This document shows, piece after piece, positions 1 to 6,923 of a stretch of 24,552 nt of DNA. The translations under genes and the position numbers were made by a program. This stretch comes from Verrucomicrobia bacterium UBA673 (GTDB lineage: Bacteria > Verrucomicrobiota > Verrucomicrobiia > Limisphaerales > UBA1096): assembly GCA_002299785.1 (NCBI GenBank), contig DBNL01000099.1, forward strand, positions 1-24,552. The letters run 5' to 3'. The stretch's first letter is position 1, and the number at the start of each line of letters is the position of its first letter. The notes beneath the pieces were generated by a model that worked only from the letters and a program-made list of their open reading frames with translations, had not been told where the DNA came from and did not search any database.

Positions 1-2
1 AC

Positions 3-95
3 CTCGAAAAGGAAGGAGACATTGACTACTACTCGATGGAATCTCTCGTGCGCGATGTTGCAGGGCGCAACCGGCCAGACAAGGACACACCGTAA
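3..95 (+). CDS. C-terminal fragment of an unidentified protein cut by the window edge
   Basis: An open frame enters from the left edge and ends at TAA (93-95), giving about 30 residues that finish ...DVAGRNRPDKDTP. The composition is acidic and basic with normal codon usage, and the stop lies 18 bp from the convergent msrA stop, as expected for a real tail-to-tail gene end. The fragment is too short to assign a family, and the other two plus-strand frames do not look better. It could be chance, so confidence is modest. Confidence 0.4.
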   Translation, partial: LEKEGDIDYYSMESLVRDVAGRNRPDKDTP

Positions 96-113
96 CGCCG
101 ACCGGATCGGCAG

Positions 114-788
114 CTATTTTTTAAACTTGAGCCCGAGTTTATTTAGCTTGGGCCAGATCACAGCACGGCAGTAAGGCGCGTTGGCGTTCAAGTTGAAATA
201 GTTTTGGTGGTACTCCTCGGCCTTGTAAAATGTGCTGGCCCGGGCGATCTCGGTCACGATCGGACTCCTAAACTCACCCGACTTGCCCGCCGCTTGCATG
301 GATTTCTCCGCCACAGCCTTATCGGCGTCGTTATGATAAAAAATCGCCGAGCGATACTGCGTGCCAACGTCCGCACCCTGCCGGTTGAGCGTGGTAGGAT
401 CGTGCGCTTTCCAAAACACCGCCAGCACTTTTTCGAGGGAAAGTTTTGCCGGGTCGAACTCCACCTTGACCACCTCGGCATGCCCCGTGCGGCCGGTGCA
501 GATTTGTTTGTATGTGGGATTGGGCACCTTACCCCCCATGTAGCCGGAGGTCACTTTTGTGATGCCCTCGATACGTTGATAAACCGCCTCCACGCACCAG
601 AAACACCCGCCGCCGAGAGTAATTGACCCGGCCTTGGCTACTTTTGTCAGAGGTTCGTTGGATGGGTTCACAATGGGCTTTGGAGTGCTGGTCGGCTTGG
701 CTGGCTTGGCTGTTTTATCGTTCGCCTCAGCGCATGCCCCGCAGTAAAGGAGAGTCGTCCAACTGAATAGCTTCAAAAAAGTTTTCAT
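114..788 (-). CDS. msrA: Peptide-methionine (S)-S-oxide reductase MsrA, exported form
   Basis: MsrA reduces the S-epimer of methionine sulfoxide in proteins, using a catalytic cysteine. The protein has 224 residues. The family signature GCFWC lies at residues 61-65 with nucleophile Cys62, followed by SGYMGG, the TGRTGHAE stretch and DVGTQYRSAIFY, all standard for MsrA. The core starts near residue 55. Before it lie a hydrophobic N-terminus (residues 4-20, ending in Cys-Ala-Glu-Ala) and a Lys/Pro/Thr-rich linker, so the enzyme is probably exported to the periplasm by a signal peptide. Cysteines 16 and 19 make a lipoprotein conceivable, but no clean lipobox is present. The ATG at 788 is the natural start because it supplies the signal peptide. 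A CTTGGCCAAG palindrome lies 36 bp upstream. No MsrB domain is fused. Confidence 0.95.
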   Translation of the reverse strand: MKTFLKLFSWTTLLYCGACAEANDKTAKPAKPTSTPKPIVNPSNEPLTKVAKAGSITLGGGCFWCVEAVYQRIEGITKVTSGYMGGKVPNPTYKQICTGRTGHAEVVKVEFDPAKLSLEKVLAVFWKAHDPTTLNRQGADVGTQYRSAIFYHNDADKAVAEKSMQAAGKSGEFRSPIVTEIARASTFYKAEEYHQNYFNLNANAPYCRAVIWPKLNKLGLKFKK

Positions 789-824
789 TTGTCTTCAAAT
801 TGTCCCGGCGAACCTAACGCCCCC

Positions 825-834
825 CTTGGCCAAG
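825..834. repeat. CTTGGCCAAG palindrome, copy upstream of msrA
   Basis: Perfect 10-bp palindrome followed by CGGA on the plus strand. It lies 36 bp upstream of the msrA start codon. It belongs to the dispersed TTGGCCAA family described in the findings. Confidence 0.8.
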
Positions 835-871
835 CGGAAGGCAAAATAAAGGAGAGCAAACGCGCCCCGCG

Positions 872-964
872 TGTCCGACTGCTCAAGTTCGCGACAGCGG
901 CCCAGACAAGACGATGTTGGGGCGTCCTGTCCCCAGCGCGCGGGTAGTCGCGAACGGCTGGACA
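872..964. other. Possible structured element or repeat between ogt and msrA
   Basis: Nested inverted repeats occupy this non-coding stretch. The outer pair is TGTCC (872-876) with GGACA (960-964). The middle pair is GTTCGCGAC (887-895) with GTCGCGAAC (947-955), a perfect 9-bp match. The inner pair is TGGGG with CCCCA around 918-935. The order is compatible with one long stem-loop on either strand. The short open frames here have no protein signature. It could be a small RNA, an attenuator in the leader of msrA or a dispersed repeat unit; the sequence alone does not decide. Confidence 0.4.
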
Positions 965-977
965 GCCATCCCCATTC

Positions 978-1466
978 TCAATCGACAAAATCGGCCTGCT
1001 CGATACGGAGAAGGCGCTGCTTCCAGTCTAGGCCACCGAAGAAACCCCCAATCCGCTGATGCGCTGCCAGCACCCGGTGGCACGGAACGATGACCGGGAT
1101 CGGGTTGGCTCCGCAGGCTGAACCGACGGCCCGCGCCGCGCCTGGCTTGGCAAGGCGTCCAGCGATCTCGCCGTACGAGCGGGTTTGGCCAGACGGAATG
1201 TTGAGCAGCTCCGCCCAGACGGTTTGCTGGAATTCGGTTCCGGCCGAGATGTCAAGTGGCGGCAGTCGGCTCGGCGCTCGTCCAAGCAGTAGCGACTCAA
1301 GCGCAGCAGCAGTGGCCGCCAGCCAGTGCTTGGCCTCCCCAGTTGGCTTAGAAGCGGGCTTAGGCGCGCGGGCTTTGCAGGGGAAGTCGAGCCTGGACAG
1401 GCCGATGCCGTTGAACTGAGCGAAGAAGTTGCCGTGCCGTGTAGCGATAGGAGCAGCGCTAGTCAT
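978..1466 (-). CDS. ogt: Methylated-DNA--protein-cysteine S-methyltransferase (O6-alkylguanine repair)
   Basis: This suicide enzyme transfers an alkyl group from O6-alkylguanine in DNA to its own cysteine. The protein has 162 residues, the usual size for Ogt-type proteins. The C-terminal domain carries the DNA-binding segment PSGQTRSYGEIA (91-102), the Arg-Ala-Val-Gly-Ser-Ala turn and the active-site motif VPCHRV (127-132) with acceptor Cys129; most relatives have IPCHRV. The N-terminal domain (1-75) is degenerate, as is usual. The ATG at 1466 is preceded by GAGGA about 8 nt upstream. It overlaps the stop of a small membrane-protein frame by 8 nt, which suggests translational coupling. No Ada zinc domain is present, so this is the stand-alone repair form. 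Confidence 0.92.
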   Translation of the reverse strand: MTSAAPIATRHGNFFAQFNGIGLSRLDFPCKARAPKPASKPTGEAKHWLAATAAALESLLLGRAPSRLPPLDISAGTEFQQTVWAELLNIPSGQTRSYGEIAGRLAKPGAARAVGSACGANPIPVIVPCHRVLAAHQRIGGFFGGLDWKQRLLRIEQADFVD

Positions 1467-1563
1467 CGCGTTCGTCCTCGCGGCCGAAGATCAACGCGAC
1501 AGCGATGGCAATGACCGCCGCAATGACGGTGATGGCAACTCGAATGGTGATTTCGTCAGTCAA
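1459..1563 (-). CDS. Candidate 34-residue single-pass membrane protein overlapping ogt
   Basis: A short frame begins at TTG (1563), preceded by GGGAG with an 8-nt spacer, and ends at TAG (1459). The sequence is acidic at the start (TDEITIR), then has an uninterrupted hydrophobic segment of about 19 residues (roughly 8-26, only Val, Ala, Ile, Thr, Leu and Phe), and ends in a charged tail GREDERDD. This is the profile of a single transmembrane helix with the hydrophilic tail in the cytoplasm or periplasm. Its stop overlaps the ogt start codon by 8 nt, so the two could be translated as a coupled pair. Function unknown. The non-ATG start and small size keep confidence moderate. Confidence 0.5.
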   Translation of the reverse strand: MTDEITIRVAITVIAAVIAIAVALIFGREDERDD

Positions 1564-1634
1564 TGTTTCGGCTCCCGGTTATGTTCATTCGTATCTAAAA
1601 AGGTGTTCAGTTTTTTTATCCACAGATAAACCGC

Positions 1635-2069
1635 TCACTGTTGAAGGAGTGTCCAGAACAGGCCGATCAGCACGAGCACGAGCAGCACGGTGAAAGCAAG
1701 GAATCGGTTGCGCGCCACGCGCCGCTCGTAACGCAGCGGCCGCAGGCCCTGGATGCTCCCGGCGGCGAGGAAGTTTACCATGCGCGGGTTGGACGAGATC
1801 GGCGGTTTGCGGAACCGGCGGCTGAACCATTGCCACAAGTTTTCGTTTTCCGGTTCGCTAGTGCCCAGCGGCTGCTCGGAGAGCGGATGGCTGGGGCGCG
1901 GCGGCAACGGCTCGTCGCCGGGCTTGAGTTCGTGGACGGTAGGTGACGTATCGCTCGGCTCGGCACCGGCCTGATTGAGTTGATGGATTTGCGACTCCAG
2001 GTCTGCCAAGCGGGCTTTGAGCTCCCTGGCCCGGCTCTCAAGTGGATCCTTGCGTCGGAACAAGCCCAT
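1635..2069 (-). CDS. Coiled-coil protein with C-terminal membrane anchor (144 aa)
   Basis: I recognise no family. The N-terminus is basic (MGLFRRK), followed by a short predicted coiled coil (about 10-33, rich in Glu/Arg/Leu with heptad-like spacing). A Pro/Glu/Ser-rich linker (about 36-75) leads to an aromatic and basic patch (LWQWFSRRFRKPP, 78-90). The protein ends with a hydrophobic segment (about 122-141) only a few residues from the C-terminus, which makes it look tail-anchored with the bulk of the protein in the cytoplasm. Its start lies 6 bp after the stop of the neighbouring coiled-coil gene, which has the same architecture, so they probably form one transcription unit and may form a complex. 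The Shine-Dalgarno sequence is weak. Confidence 0.72.
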   Translation of the reverse strand: MGLFRRKDPLESRARELKARLADLESQIHQLNQAGAEPSDTSPTVHELKPGDEPLPPRPSHPLSEQPLGTSEPENENLWQWFSRRFRKPPISSNPRMVNFLAAGSIQGLRPLRYERRVARNRFLAFTVLLVLVLIGLFWTLLQQ

Positions 2070-2075
2070 GGCGGA

Positions 2076-2753
2076 TTAACTTCGCAACTGTAGGATCAGC
2101 AGAATGACGATCGCGACGCCAACCACGACCAAAGGCCATGTGAAGGCGAGGCCCATCCGGCTGAGCTGCCAGAAGCTGTGCTGCTCGAGACTGGGCCGCT
2201 CCTCAGCTTGCGGTTGCTCGGAACCGGCTGGCCCGAGGCCAGTTTCGCCATCGAGCACCGGCCACTTGATCCGGGCGGAGTTCCATTCCAGCCTGGCATT
2301 CTCGACGGTGGTCAGTGCCCGGGTCAGCTCGACGCTTCCGTTTTCCTCCGTCCATTCCTCCTCCGCAATACTGTTGATTTTATTGAGCGAACCCTGCAGG
2401 TCGTTGACGGTTATGGCGAGTTGCTCGGTGGTTCGGCCGCTGGACAGCTCGGCCTCCTCGAGTAGGCCGATGCCGCGAGTGAGGTGCTGCACCATTTCCT
2501 CGCGGCCAGTGGTAAGCTCAATGCGCCGCTTGCGTGCCTCCTGCAGCTCGTTGCTCTCGCGCTCAACCTCCTCCTGGATGCGCTTTAGCTCGGCAAGCTT
2601 TTGCTGGGTCTCGGTGACCCGCGAGGTCAATTCTTCGCGGCTGGGTGGGGCGGTGGCTGTGGAGTCGTCTACGCCGTGGGAAGGTGTGCCGGCCTCCTTT
2701 GTTGCCTCGAGGTCGCGATCCACAAAATCAGACTCGTCGAGTTTTGACGACAT
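2076..2753 (-). CDS. Coiled-coil protein with C-terminal membrane anchor (225 aa)
   Basis: I recognise no family. Residues 1-37 are acidic and disordered-looking. Residues 38-80 are a strong coiled coil with regular Leu/Glu/Lys/Arg spacing (for example QQKLAELKRIQEEVERESNE). Residues 83-160 continue as helical, charged sequence, followed by a Pro/Glu/Gln linker (165-190) and a single hydrophobic segment (about 202-222) ending in LQLRS at the C-terminus. No signal peptide is present, so a tail-anchored inner-membrane topology is likely. The start at 2753 has AGGGA about 12 nt upstream. It is divergent from the steroid-reductase-like gene across 91 bp and is immediately followed by a second tail-anchored coiled-coil gene. 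Function unknown; a structural or scaffolding role is only a guess. Confidence 0.78.
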   Translation of the reverse strand: MSSKLDESDFVDRDLEATKEAGTPSHGVDDSTATAPPSREELTSRVTETQQKLAELKRIQEEVERESNELQEARKRRIELTTGREEMVQHLTRGIGLLEEAELSSGRTTEQLAITVNDLQGSLNKINSIAEEEWTEENGSVELTRALTTVENARLEWNSARIKWPVLDGETGLGPAGSEQPQAEERPSLEQHSFWQLSRMGLAFTWPLVVVGVAIVILLILQLRS

Positions 2754-2844
2754 GCAGGGAAACTATCCCTCGACTGTGGAGCTGTAAAGCGCTGATGTTT
2801 TAGCTTGAAACACCGGGCGGTTTGTCGCTGATGGGGAGGCATCG

Positions 2845-3630
2845 ATGTTGCCCGAAACCGTCACCGTCACTCCCGATCTCGATTGGCTCACTGCGTTCAC
2901 GTGGTTGTGGCTGCTGCTGGCGTTGCCGATCGCGGCCTGCCTCTGTTTTATCAACGCCCCATACGGGCGGCACAACCCCGGCACGTGGGGCGCGCTGATC
3001 CATGCCCGGCTTGGCTGGCTGCTGATGGAGTCGCCAGCGGTGGTGATCCCCGCCGGGTTCTTCGTGTGGATGCAAGGCTGGGAGTCGCCGGTGATGCTGG
3101 CGTTTTTCCTGATCTGGCAATCGCACTACGTGTACCGGGCCTGGATTTATCCACTCCACCTGGGCAAGGCCAGCAGCCCGATGCCGTTGCTGATGATGCT
3201 GATGGGACTAGCGTTCAACCTTGTCAACGGCTCGCTGCACGGCGCCTGGCTGTTTGTCCATCCAATTATTAGTGACTCCCAGTGGCTGGGCGACTGGCAA
3301 TTCATCGCGGGCGCTCTGATGTTCGCCGTGGGCATGGCGCTCAACATCGACTCAAGCCGTCGGTTGATGCAGCTCAATAAGGCGAATCCAGATGACTACT
3401 CCATCCCGCGCGGCGGCCTGTTCCACTGGGTTTCCTGCCCAAACTATCTCGGTGAAATCGTTGAGTGGCTAGGCTGGGCGCTGCTGACGTGGAGCCCGGC
3501 TGGGCTGGCATTCGCGGCGTGGACGATGGCCAACCTCGTGCCGCGCGCACGGGCACACCACCGCTGGTATCGCAAACGGTTCCCCGACTACCCGGCCAAG
3601 CGCAAAGCCCTCGTGCCGGGCCTCTTTTGA
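2845..3630 (+). CDS. Steroid 5-alpha-reductase (SRD5A)-like integral membrane protein
   Basis: Members of this family reduce a C=C bond conjugated to a carbonyl using NADPH; eukaryotic forms act on steroids or on enoyl-CoA. The 261-residue protein is strongly hydrophobic, with about six or seven membrane segments. Family landmarks are present in order: GRHNPGTWG (41-49), a glutamate in LLMESPAV (Glu62, aligning with Glu57 of human SRD5A2 from memory), SHYVYRAWIYP (93-103, with the His-Tyr and Arg typical of the family), CPNYLGEIVEW (198-208) and the C-terminal HHRWYRKRFPDYP (238-250) followed by KRKALVPGLF. The C-terminal half is closer to SRD5A1/2 than to the generic DUF1295 or isoprenylcysteine methyltransferase relatives. 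GGGGAGG stands 5 nt before the ATG. The substrate cannot be told from sequence. Confidence 0.85.
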   Translation: MLPETVTVTPDLDWLTAFTWLWLLLALPIAACLCFINAPYGRHNPGTWGALIHARLGWLLMESPAVVIPAGFFVWMQGWESPVMLAFFLIWQSHYVYRAWIYPLHLGKASSPMPLLMMLMGLAFNLVNGSLHGAWLFVHPIISDSQWLGDWQFIAGALMFAVGMALNIDSSRRLMQLNKANPDDYSIPRGGLFHWVSCPNYLGEIVEWLGWALLTWSPAGLAFAAWTMANLVPRARAHHRWYRKRFPDYPAKRKALVPGLF

Positions 3631-3688
3631 GCGTTGGTCAAGCGCGTCGCTTGCCTTGGGCTTGGGCCGTGGATACGCTGCGCCGCTC

Positions 3689-4816
3689 ATGCGTCTGCTT
3701 GATCGCTACCTGATTCGCGAATGGATCATCCCGTTTGGCTTCTGCCTTTCCGGGTTAATGATGCTATGGATAGGGTTCAAACTGATCAACGAGCTGGATG
3801 AGTTCGCTGGGGTGGGCGCGGCTGAGATCGCGCGGTACTACTGGGTGACGCTGCCGGGGAATTTCTTCGTCGTCGTGCCGGTGGCGCTCTTACTCTCACT
3901 CATGTACGCCATCAACCAGCACTCGCGGCATCACGAGTTCATAGCCATCCGCAATGCCGGCGTCGGCATGTTCCGCATGAGCGCGCCGTACCTGCTCGTC
4001 GGCGTGCTGCTCTCAGCGGGACTGTATTGGTCGAACGAAAAATGGCTCCCAAGCGGCCTGCTCGAGGGGAAAATCATCAAAACCGTCCAAGCTGAAGGGG
4101 AAGAAAACCCGCTTGGCCCGGAGTGGGTTACCGACGTTAAATTCCGCAACGACGAAGCCAGACGCAGTTGGCAGATACCGAAGCACAACCGGGCAACCGG
4201 CGAGATGCGCGGCACGGAAAATAACCCAATCATCATCTCGTGGAAATGGGATGACGAGCAACCGAAGCGCGAAATCATGGCCGCAAAGGGCAAATGGGAA
4301 AACGACGGCTGGACGTTTTACCAAGTCCGCGACTACAAGCCGACGGAAGGCTTCCCCGAGGCTCACCCCATCACCCTGCACCAGATGCTGCGGCTTGAGG
4401 AGTTCAACGAGACGCCGATGCAGATCGAGGGCGAACTGAAAATAGCGCCGTTGTTCGACAGGCGCGCGCAAAAACGCTGGAGCGTGTCTCTGGCCGAGAT
4501 CGACAGCTACCGTCGCATCCACCCAAACATCGCGCCGGAAAAAAAATCGATCCTCAACGCCCAGTACCAAGCCCGCCTGGCCGAGCCGCTGACGTGCTTC
4601 ATCGTCGTGCTGATCGCAATCCCTTTCGCCGCACCATCCGGACGCCGCAATGCCGCCGTTGGAGTCGCCGCCGGCATCATCGCCTGCCTATCGTTCTTCA
4701 TGGTCCAGCAATTCGCGATGGCCGTTGGCGGACAACTCTCGCCGCATCTCGCTGCATGGACACCTCACGCGCTATTCGGCGGCCTCAGTGCTTGGCAAAT
4801 CACCAGGGTGCGTTAG
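3689..4816 (+). CDS. LptF/LptG family permease of the lipopolysaccharide exporter
   Basis: LptF and LptG form the membrane part of the LptB2FG ABC transporter, which pulls LPS out of the inner membrane. The 375-residue protein (from ATG 3689) has the family layout: TM1 about 12-33, TM2 about 53-73, a cytoplasmic coupling segment (HHEFIAIRNAGVGMFRM, 81-97), TM3 about 97-114, a large periplasmic domain (about 115-285) and three C-terminal membrane segments starting with PLTCFIVVLIAIPFA. An upstream TTG at 3656 would add 11 residues but gives no better start. The protein begins right at the canonical short basic N-terminus MRLLDRYLIREW. Whether it is LptF or LptG cannot be decided here, and its partner and LptB are not in the window. 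It lies 58 bp downstream of the reductase-like gene. Confidence 0.87.
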   Translation: MRLLDRYLIREWIIPFGFCLSGLMMLWIGFKLINELDEFAGVGAAEIARYYWVTLPGNFFVVVPVALLLSLMYAINQHSRHHEFIAIRNAGVGMFRMSAPYLLVGVLLSAGLYWSNEKWLPSGLLEGKIIKTVQAEGEENPLGPEWVTDVKFRNDEARRSWQIPKHNRATGEMRGTENNPIIISWKWDDEQPKREIMAAKGKWENDGWTFYQVRDYKPTEGFPEAHPITLHQMLRLEEFNETPMQIEGELKIAPLFDRRAQKRWSVSLAEIDSYRRIHPNIAPEKKSILNAQYQARLAEPLTCFIVVLIAIPFAAPSGRRNAAVGVAAGIIACLSFFMVQQFAMAVGGQLSPHLAAWTPHALFGGLSAWQITRVR

Positions 4817-4834
4817 GCTACAGGTCACTCACAC

Positions 4835-5458
4835 ATGGAAAAAACATTCACTCTCGGATTGGTTTTGGGCCTGCTCTTTTTGGCCAGTGGTTCATCACAG
4901 GCAGCCGATGCCAAATTCAAGCCTCTCTTCAACAGCAAAAACCTCGACGGTTGGGAACCCACACCAGGCGGCAAATGGGAGGTGAAGGAAGGCGTCATCA
5001 TCGGCACCAGCCCGAAGAGTGAACCTCGTCACGGCATTTTATTGAGCAAGGAACGCTTCAAGGATTTCGTGGTGAAGGCCAAGTTCCGCGTCATCCACGG
5101 CGACAGCGGGTTTTATTTCCGCGTCGACCGAGTCAAAAGCGGCGTCAGTGTCCACGGCTTTCAGGTCGAGGTGGACGAGACGGACGAAACCGGTGGCCTG
5201 TACGAGACGGGCGGCCGTGGCTGGGTGCACCAACCGACTGCTGAAGTGGCAAAAAAACGCGCCTACAAAAAAGGTGAATGGACCGACCTCGAGTTAACGG
5301 CCAAGGGCGCCGACATCACAGTAAAAATCAACGGCGTCGTTTCGACGAAGCTGACCAACGACAAGGGCCGCAGGGAAGGCCACATCGGTCTGCAACTCCA
5401 CGGCGGCCAAGTAATGCACGTTGAATACAAGGATATCCAGCTCCGCCCTCTCAAATAA
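4835..5458 (+). CDS. Secreted DUF1080 / 3-keto-disaccharide hydrolase domain protein
   Basis: The protein has 207 residues with a signal peptide (about 1-23, cleavage after SSQA). The mature part is a single jelly-roll domain of the family known as DUF1080 or 3-keto-disaccharide hydrolase. Hallmarks are LFNSKNLDGWE (31-41), KWEVKEGVI, DSGFYFRV, HGFQVEVDETDETGGLYE in the middle strands, WTDLELTAKG and the closing HIGLQLHGG with VEYKDIQLRPL. Such proteins are very abundant in Planctomycetes and Verrucomicrobia, and characterised members act on oxidised sugars or glycosides made by Gfo/Idh-type dehydrogenases. A Tat-exported member of that dehydrogenase family lies about 10 kb away. The gene follows the LptF/G gene by 18 bp. 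Specific substrate unknown. Confidence 0.9.
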   Translation: MEKTFTLGLVLGLLFLASGSSQAADAKFKPLFNSKNLDGWEPTPGGKWEVKEGVIIGTSPKSEPRHGILLSKERFKDFVVKAKFRVIHGDSGFYFRVDRVKSGVSVHGFQVEVDETDETGGLYETGGRGWVHQPTAEVAKKRAYKKGEWTDLELTAKGADITVKINGVVSTKLTNDKGRREGHIGLQLHGGQVMHVEYKDIQLRPLK

Positions 5459-5504
5459 TCCGGCAGGACCAAACTAACCCCCAAGCTTGCCCGGTAGCTG
5501 GGTC

Positions 5505-5530
5505 GCCGGTAACTTGCGCGCCGGTTTTTT
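5505..5530 (+). terminator. Weak terminator-like hairpin abutting the gltX start codon
   Basis: Two copies of GCCGGT (5505-5510 and 5520-5525) can pair with each other through the self-complementary CCGG core, flanked by G-U pairs, and are followed directly by a T run (5525-5530). The T run ends at the gltX ATG. It may terminate transcription of the DUF1080 gene, but the stem is short. Confidence 0.25.
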
Positions 5531-6874
5531 ATGAGTGTTCGAGTTCGATTTGCTCCCAGCCCAACGGGCTATCTTCACATTGGCGGCGCCCGCACAGCGT
5601 TGTTCAACTGGCTTTATGCGCGACACACCGGTGGGAAGTTCGTGCTACGCGTGGAGGATACCGACGATGCCCGTAACACCCGGGAGGCGGTCGATGTGAT
5701 CCTCGACGGCCTGCGCTGGCTCGGGCTCGACTGGGATGAGGGGCCGGTATCCGGCGACGCCATGCAGCAGAGCAGGGGTGATTGCGGACCGTATTTTCAA
5801 TCTCAACGCGGCGAGATTTACCAACGCCGAATTCAAGAACTGCTCGACAAAGATTTGGCCTACGAGCATGAGGGCGCGGTCAAGTTCCGCATGACCCGCG
5901 AGCCAGTGACAATCCCCGACTTGGTGGCCGGCGACGTCGTCCGCAAACTCACCGACCGCGAAGAGACCGATCCTGATTTCGTGATCGTGCGCTCCGACGG
6001 TAAGCCGGTCTTTCATCTCGTCAATGTTGTGGACGACATCGAGATGGACATCACGCACGTCATCCGTGGCGAGGATCATCTCTCCAACACGTCGAAGCAC
6101 GTCGAGTTATTCAAGGCGTTCGGTGCGGCACTACCGAAGTTCGCGCACATCCCGCTCATTCTGAACAACGACGGCTCGAAGATGAGCAAACGCGACTCGG
6201 GCGCGTCGATGGCGGCTTACACGGAAGGCGGCTACCTGCCATCGGCCGTGGTGAATTATCTCAGCCTGCTCGGCTGGTCGCCGAAGGACAACGCCGAGAT
6301 GTTGCCGGTGGCCGAGTTGATCGAGCGCTTCGACCTTCCCGGCGTGCAGCGGGCCAACGCGCGGTTCGACATAGCCAAACTCGACTGGCTGAACTTCGAG
6401 CATATCCGTGCGCTATCCCCGGACGATTTCAAAAGCCAGGCACTTGGCCAACTGAAAGATGCCGGGCTCGATACCTCAGGCCACAACGACGACTACACCA
6501 CCGCCGTACTCGCCTTGTGCACGGACAAAATCAAGAACCTTAACGACATCGCCGGCTACATCGGGTTTTTCTTCCATGACGAGCTGGTGCTCGACCCCGA
6601 GGCAGCGGCGCAGGCGTTGACTGGGGAGAACAAGCCGCACTTAGCCACGCTCCGAGAGGCCTACGCCGGCTTGGCAACGTTCGACGCCGAGTCGCTGATG
6701 GAGTCGCTAAAGGCCACCGCTGCCGCTCGCGAGGTGAAAAACAAGGTACTCGTCATGCCGGCCCGTGTGGCCTGTACAGGCAGCAAAGTCGGCCCAAGTT
6801 TGTATCATTTGATGGAGGTGCTTGGCCAAGAGGAGGTTTTGAAGCGGTTTGACGCCGCGCTGGCTCGAATGTAA
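5531..6874 (+). CDS. gltX: Glutamyl-tRNA synthetase
   Basis: A class I aminoacyl-tRNA synthetase that charges tRNA-Glu (in bacteria lacking GlnRS it may also charge tRNA-Gln). The protein has 447 residues, at the short end of the family. The nucleotide-binding site begins FAPSPTGYLHIGGAR (7-21, HIGH motif as HIGG) and the second signature is KMSKR (217-221). VEDTD (41-45) and the VIRGEDHLSNT segment (178-188) are also typical. No zinc-knuckle cysteines are present near residues 100-125, which is common outside proteobacteria. The ATG at 5531 gives exactly the conserved N-terminus but has no Shine-Dalgarno sequence; a T run sits in its place. Two TTGGCCAA copies lie inside the gene (6444-6451 and 6822-6829), read as Leu-Gly-Gln codons. 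Confidence 0.97.
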   Translation: MSVRVRFAPSPTGYLHIGGARTALFNWLYARHTGGKFVLRVEDTDDARNTREAVDVILDGLRWLGLDWDEGPVSGDAMQQSRGDCGPYFQSQRGEIYQRRIQELLDKDLAYEHEGAVKFRMTREPVTIPDLVAGDVVRKLTDREETDPDFVIVRSDGKPVFHLVNVVDDIEMDITHVIRGEDHLSNTSKHVELFKAFGAALPKFAHIPLILNNDGSKMSKRDSGASMAAYTEGGYLPSAVVNYLSLLGWSPKDNAEMLPVAELIERFDLPGVQRANARFDIAKLDWLNFEHIRALSPDDFKSQALGQLKDAGLDTSGHNDDYTTAVLALCTDKIKNLNDIAGYIGFFFHDELVLDPEAAAQALTGENKPHLATLREAYAGLATFDAESLMESLKATAAAREVKNKVLVMPARVACTGSKVGPSLYHLMEVLGQEEVLKRFDAALARM

Positions 6875-6900
6875 CAATCGTCGGCCAAGGCAAATCTGCA

Positions 6901-6910
6901 CTTGGCCAAG
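6901..6910. repeat. CTTGGCCAAG palindrome, copy in the rseP leader
   Basis: Perfect 10-bp palindrome ending 13 nt before the rseP ATG. A second exact copy lies 80 bp upstream inside gltX (6821-6830), and an imperfect one (TCGGCCAAGG) lies at 6881-6890. Confidence 0.8.
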
Positions 6911-6923
6911 AGAATCTGATTTC

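Noticed and set aside
785..988. 67-codon minus-strand frame between ogt and msrA
   Set aside because: It overlaps the nested inverted repeats and the palindrome and has no protein signature; it is better explained as a structured non-coding element.
2756..2770. Small inverted repeat AGGGA/TCCCT before the coiled-coil gene start
   Set aside because: A five-base stem is too short to distinguish from chance, although it overlaps the probable Shine-Dalgarno.
2104..2787. 227-codon plus-strand frame opposite the coiled-coil gene
   Set aside because: Its Ser/Arg-rich composition is the antisense shadow of Glu/Leu-rich coiled-coil codons; the minus-strand gene is clearly the coding one.
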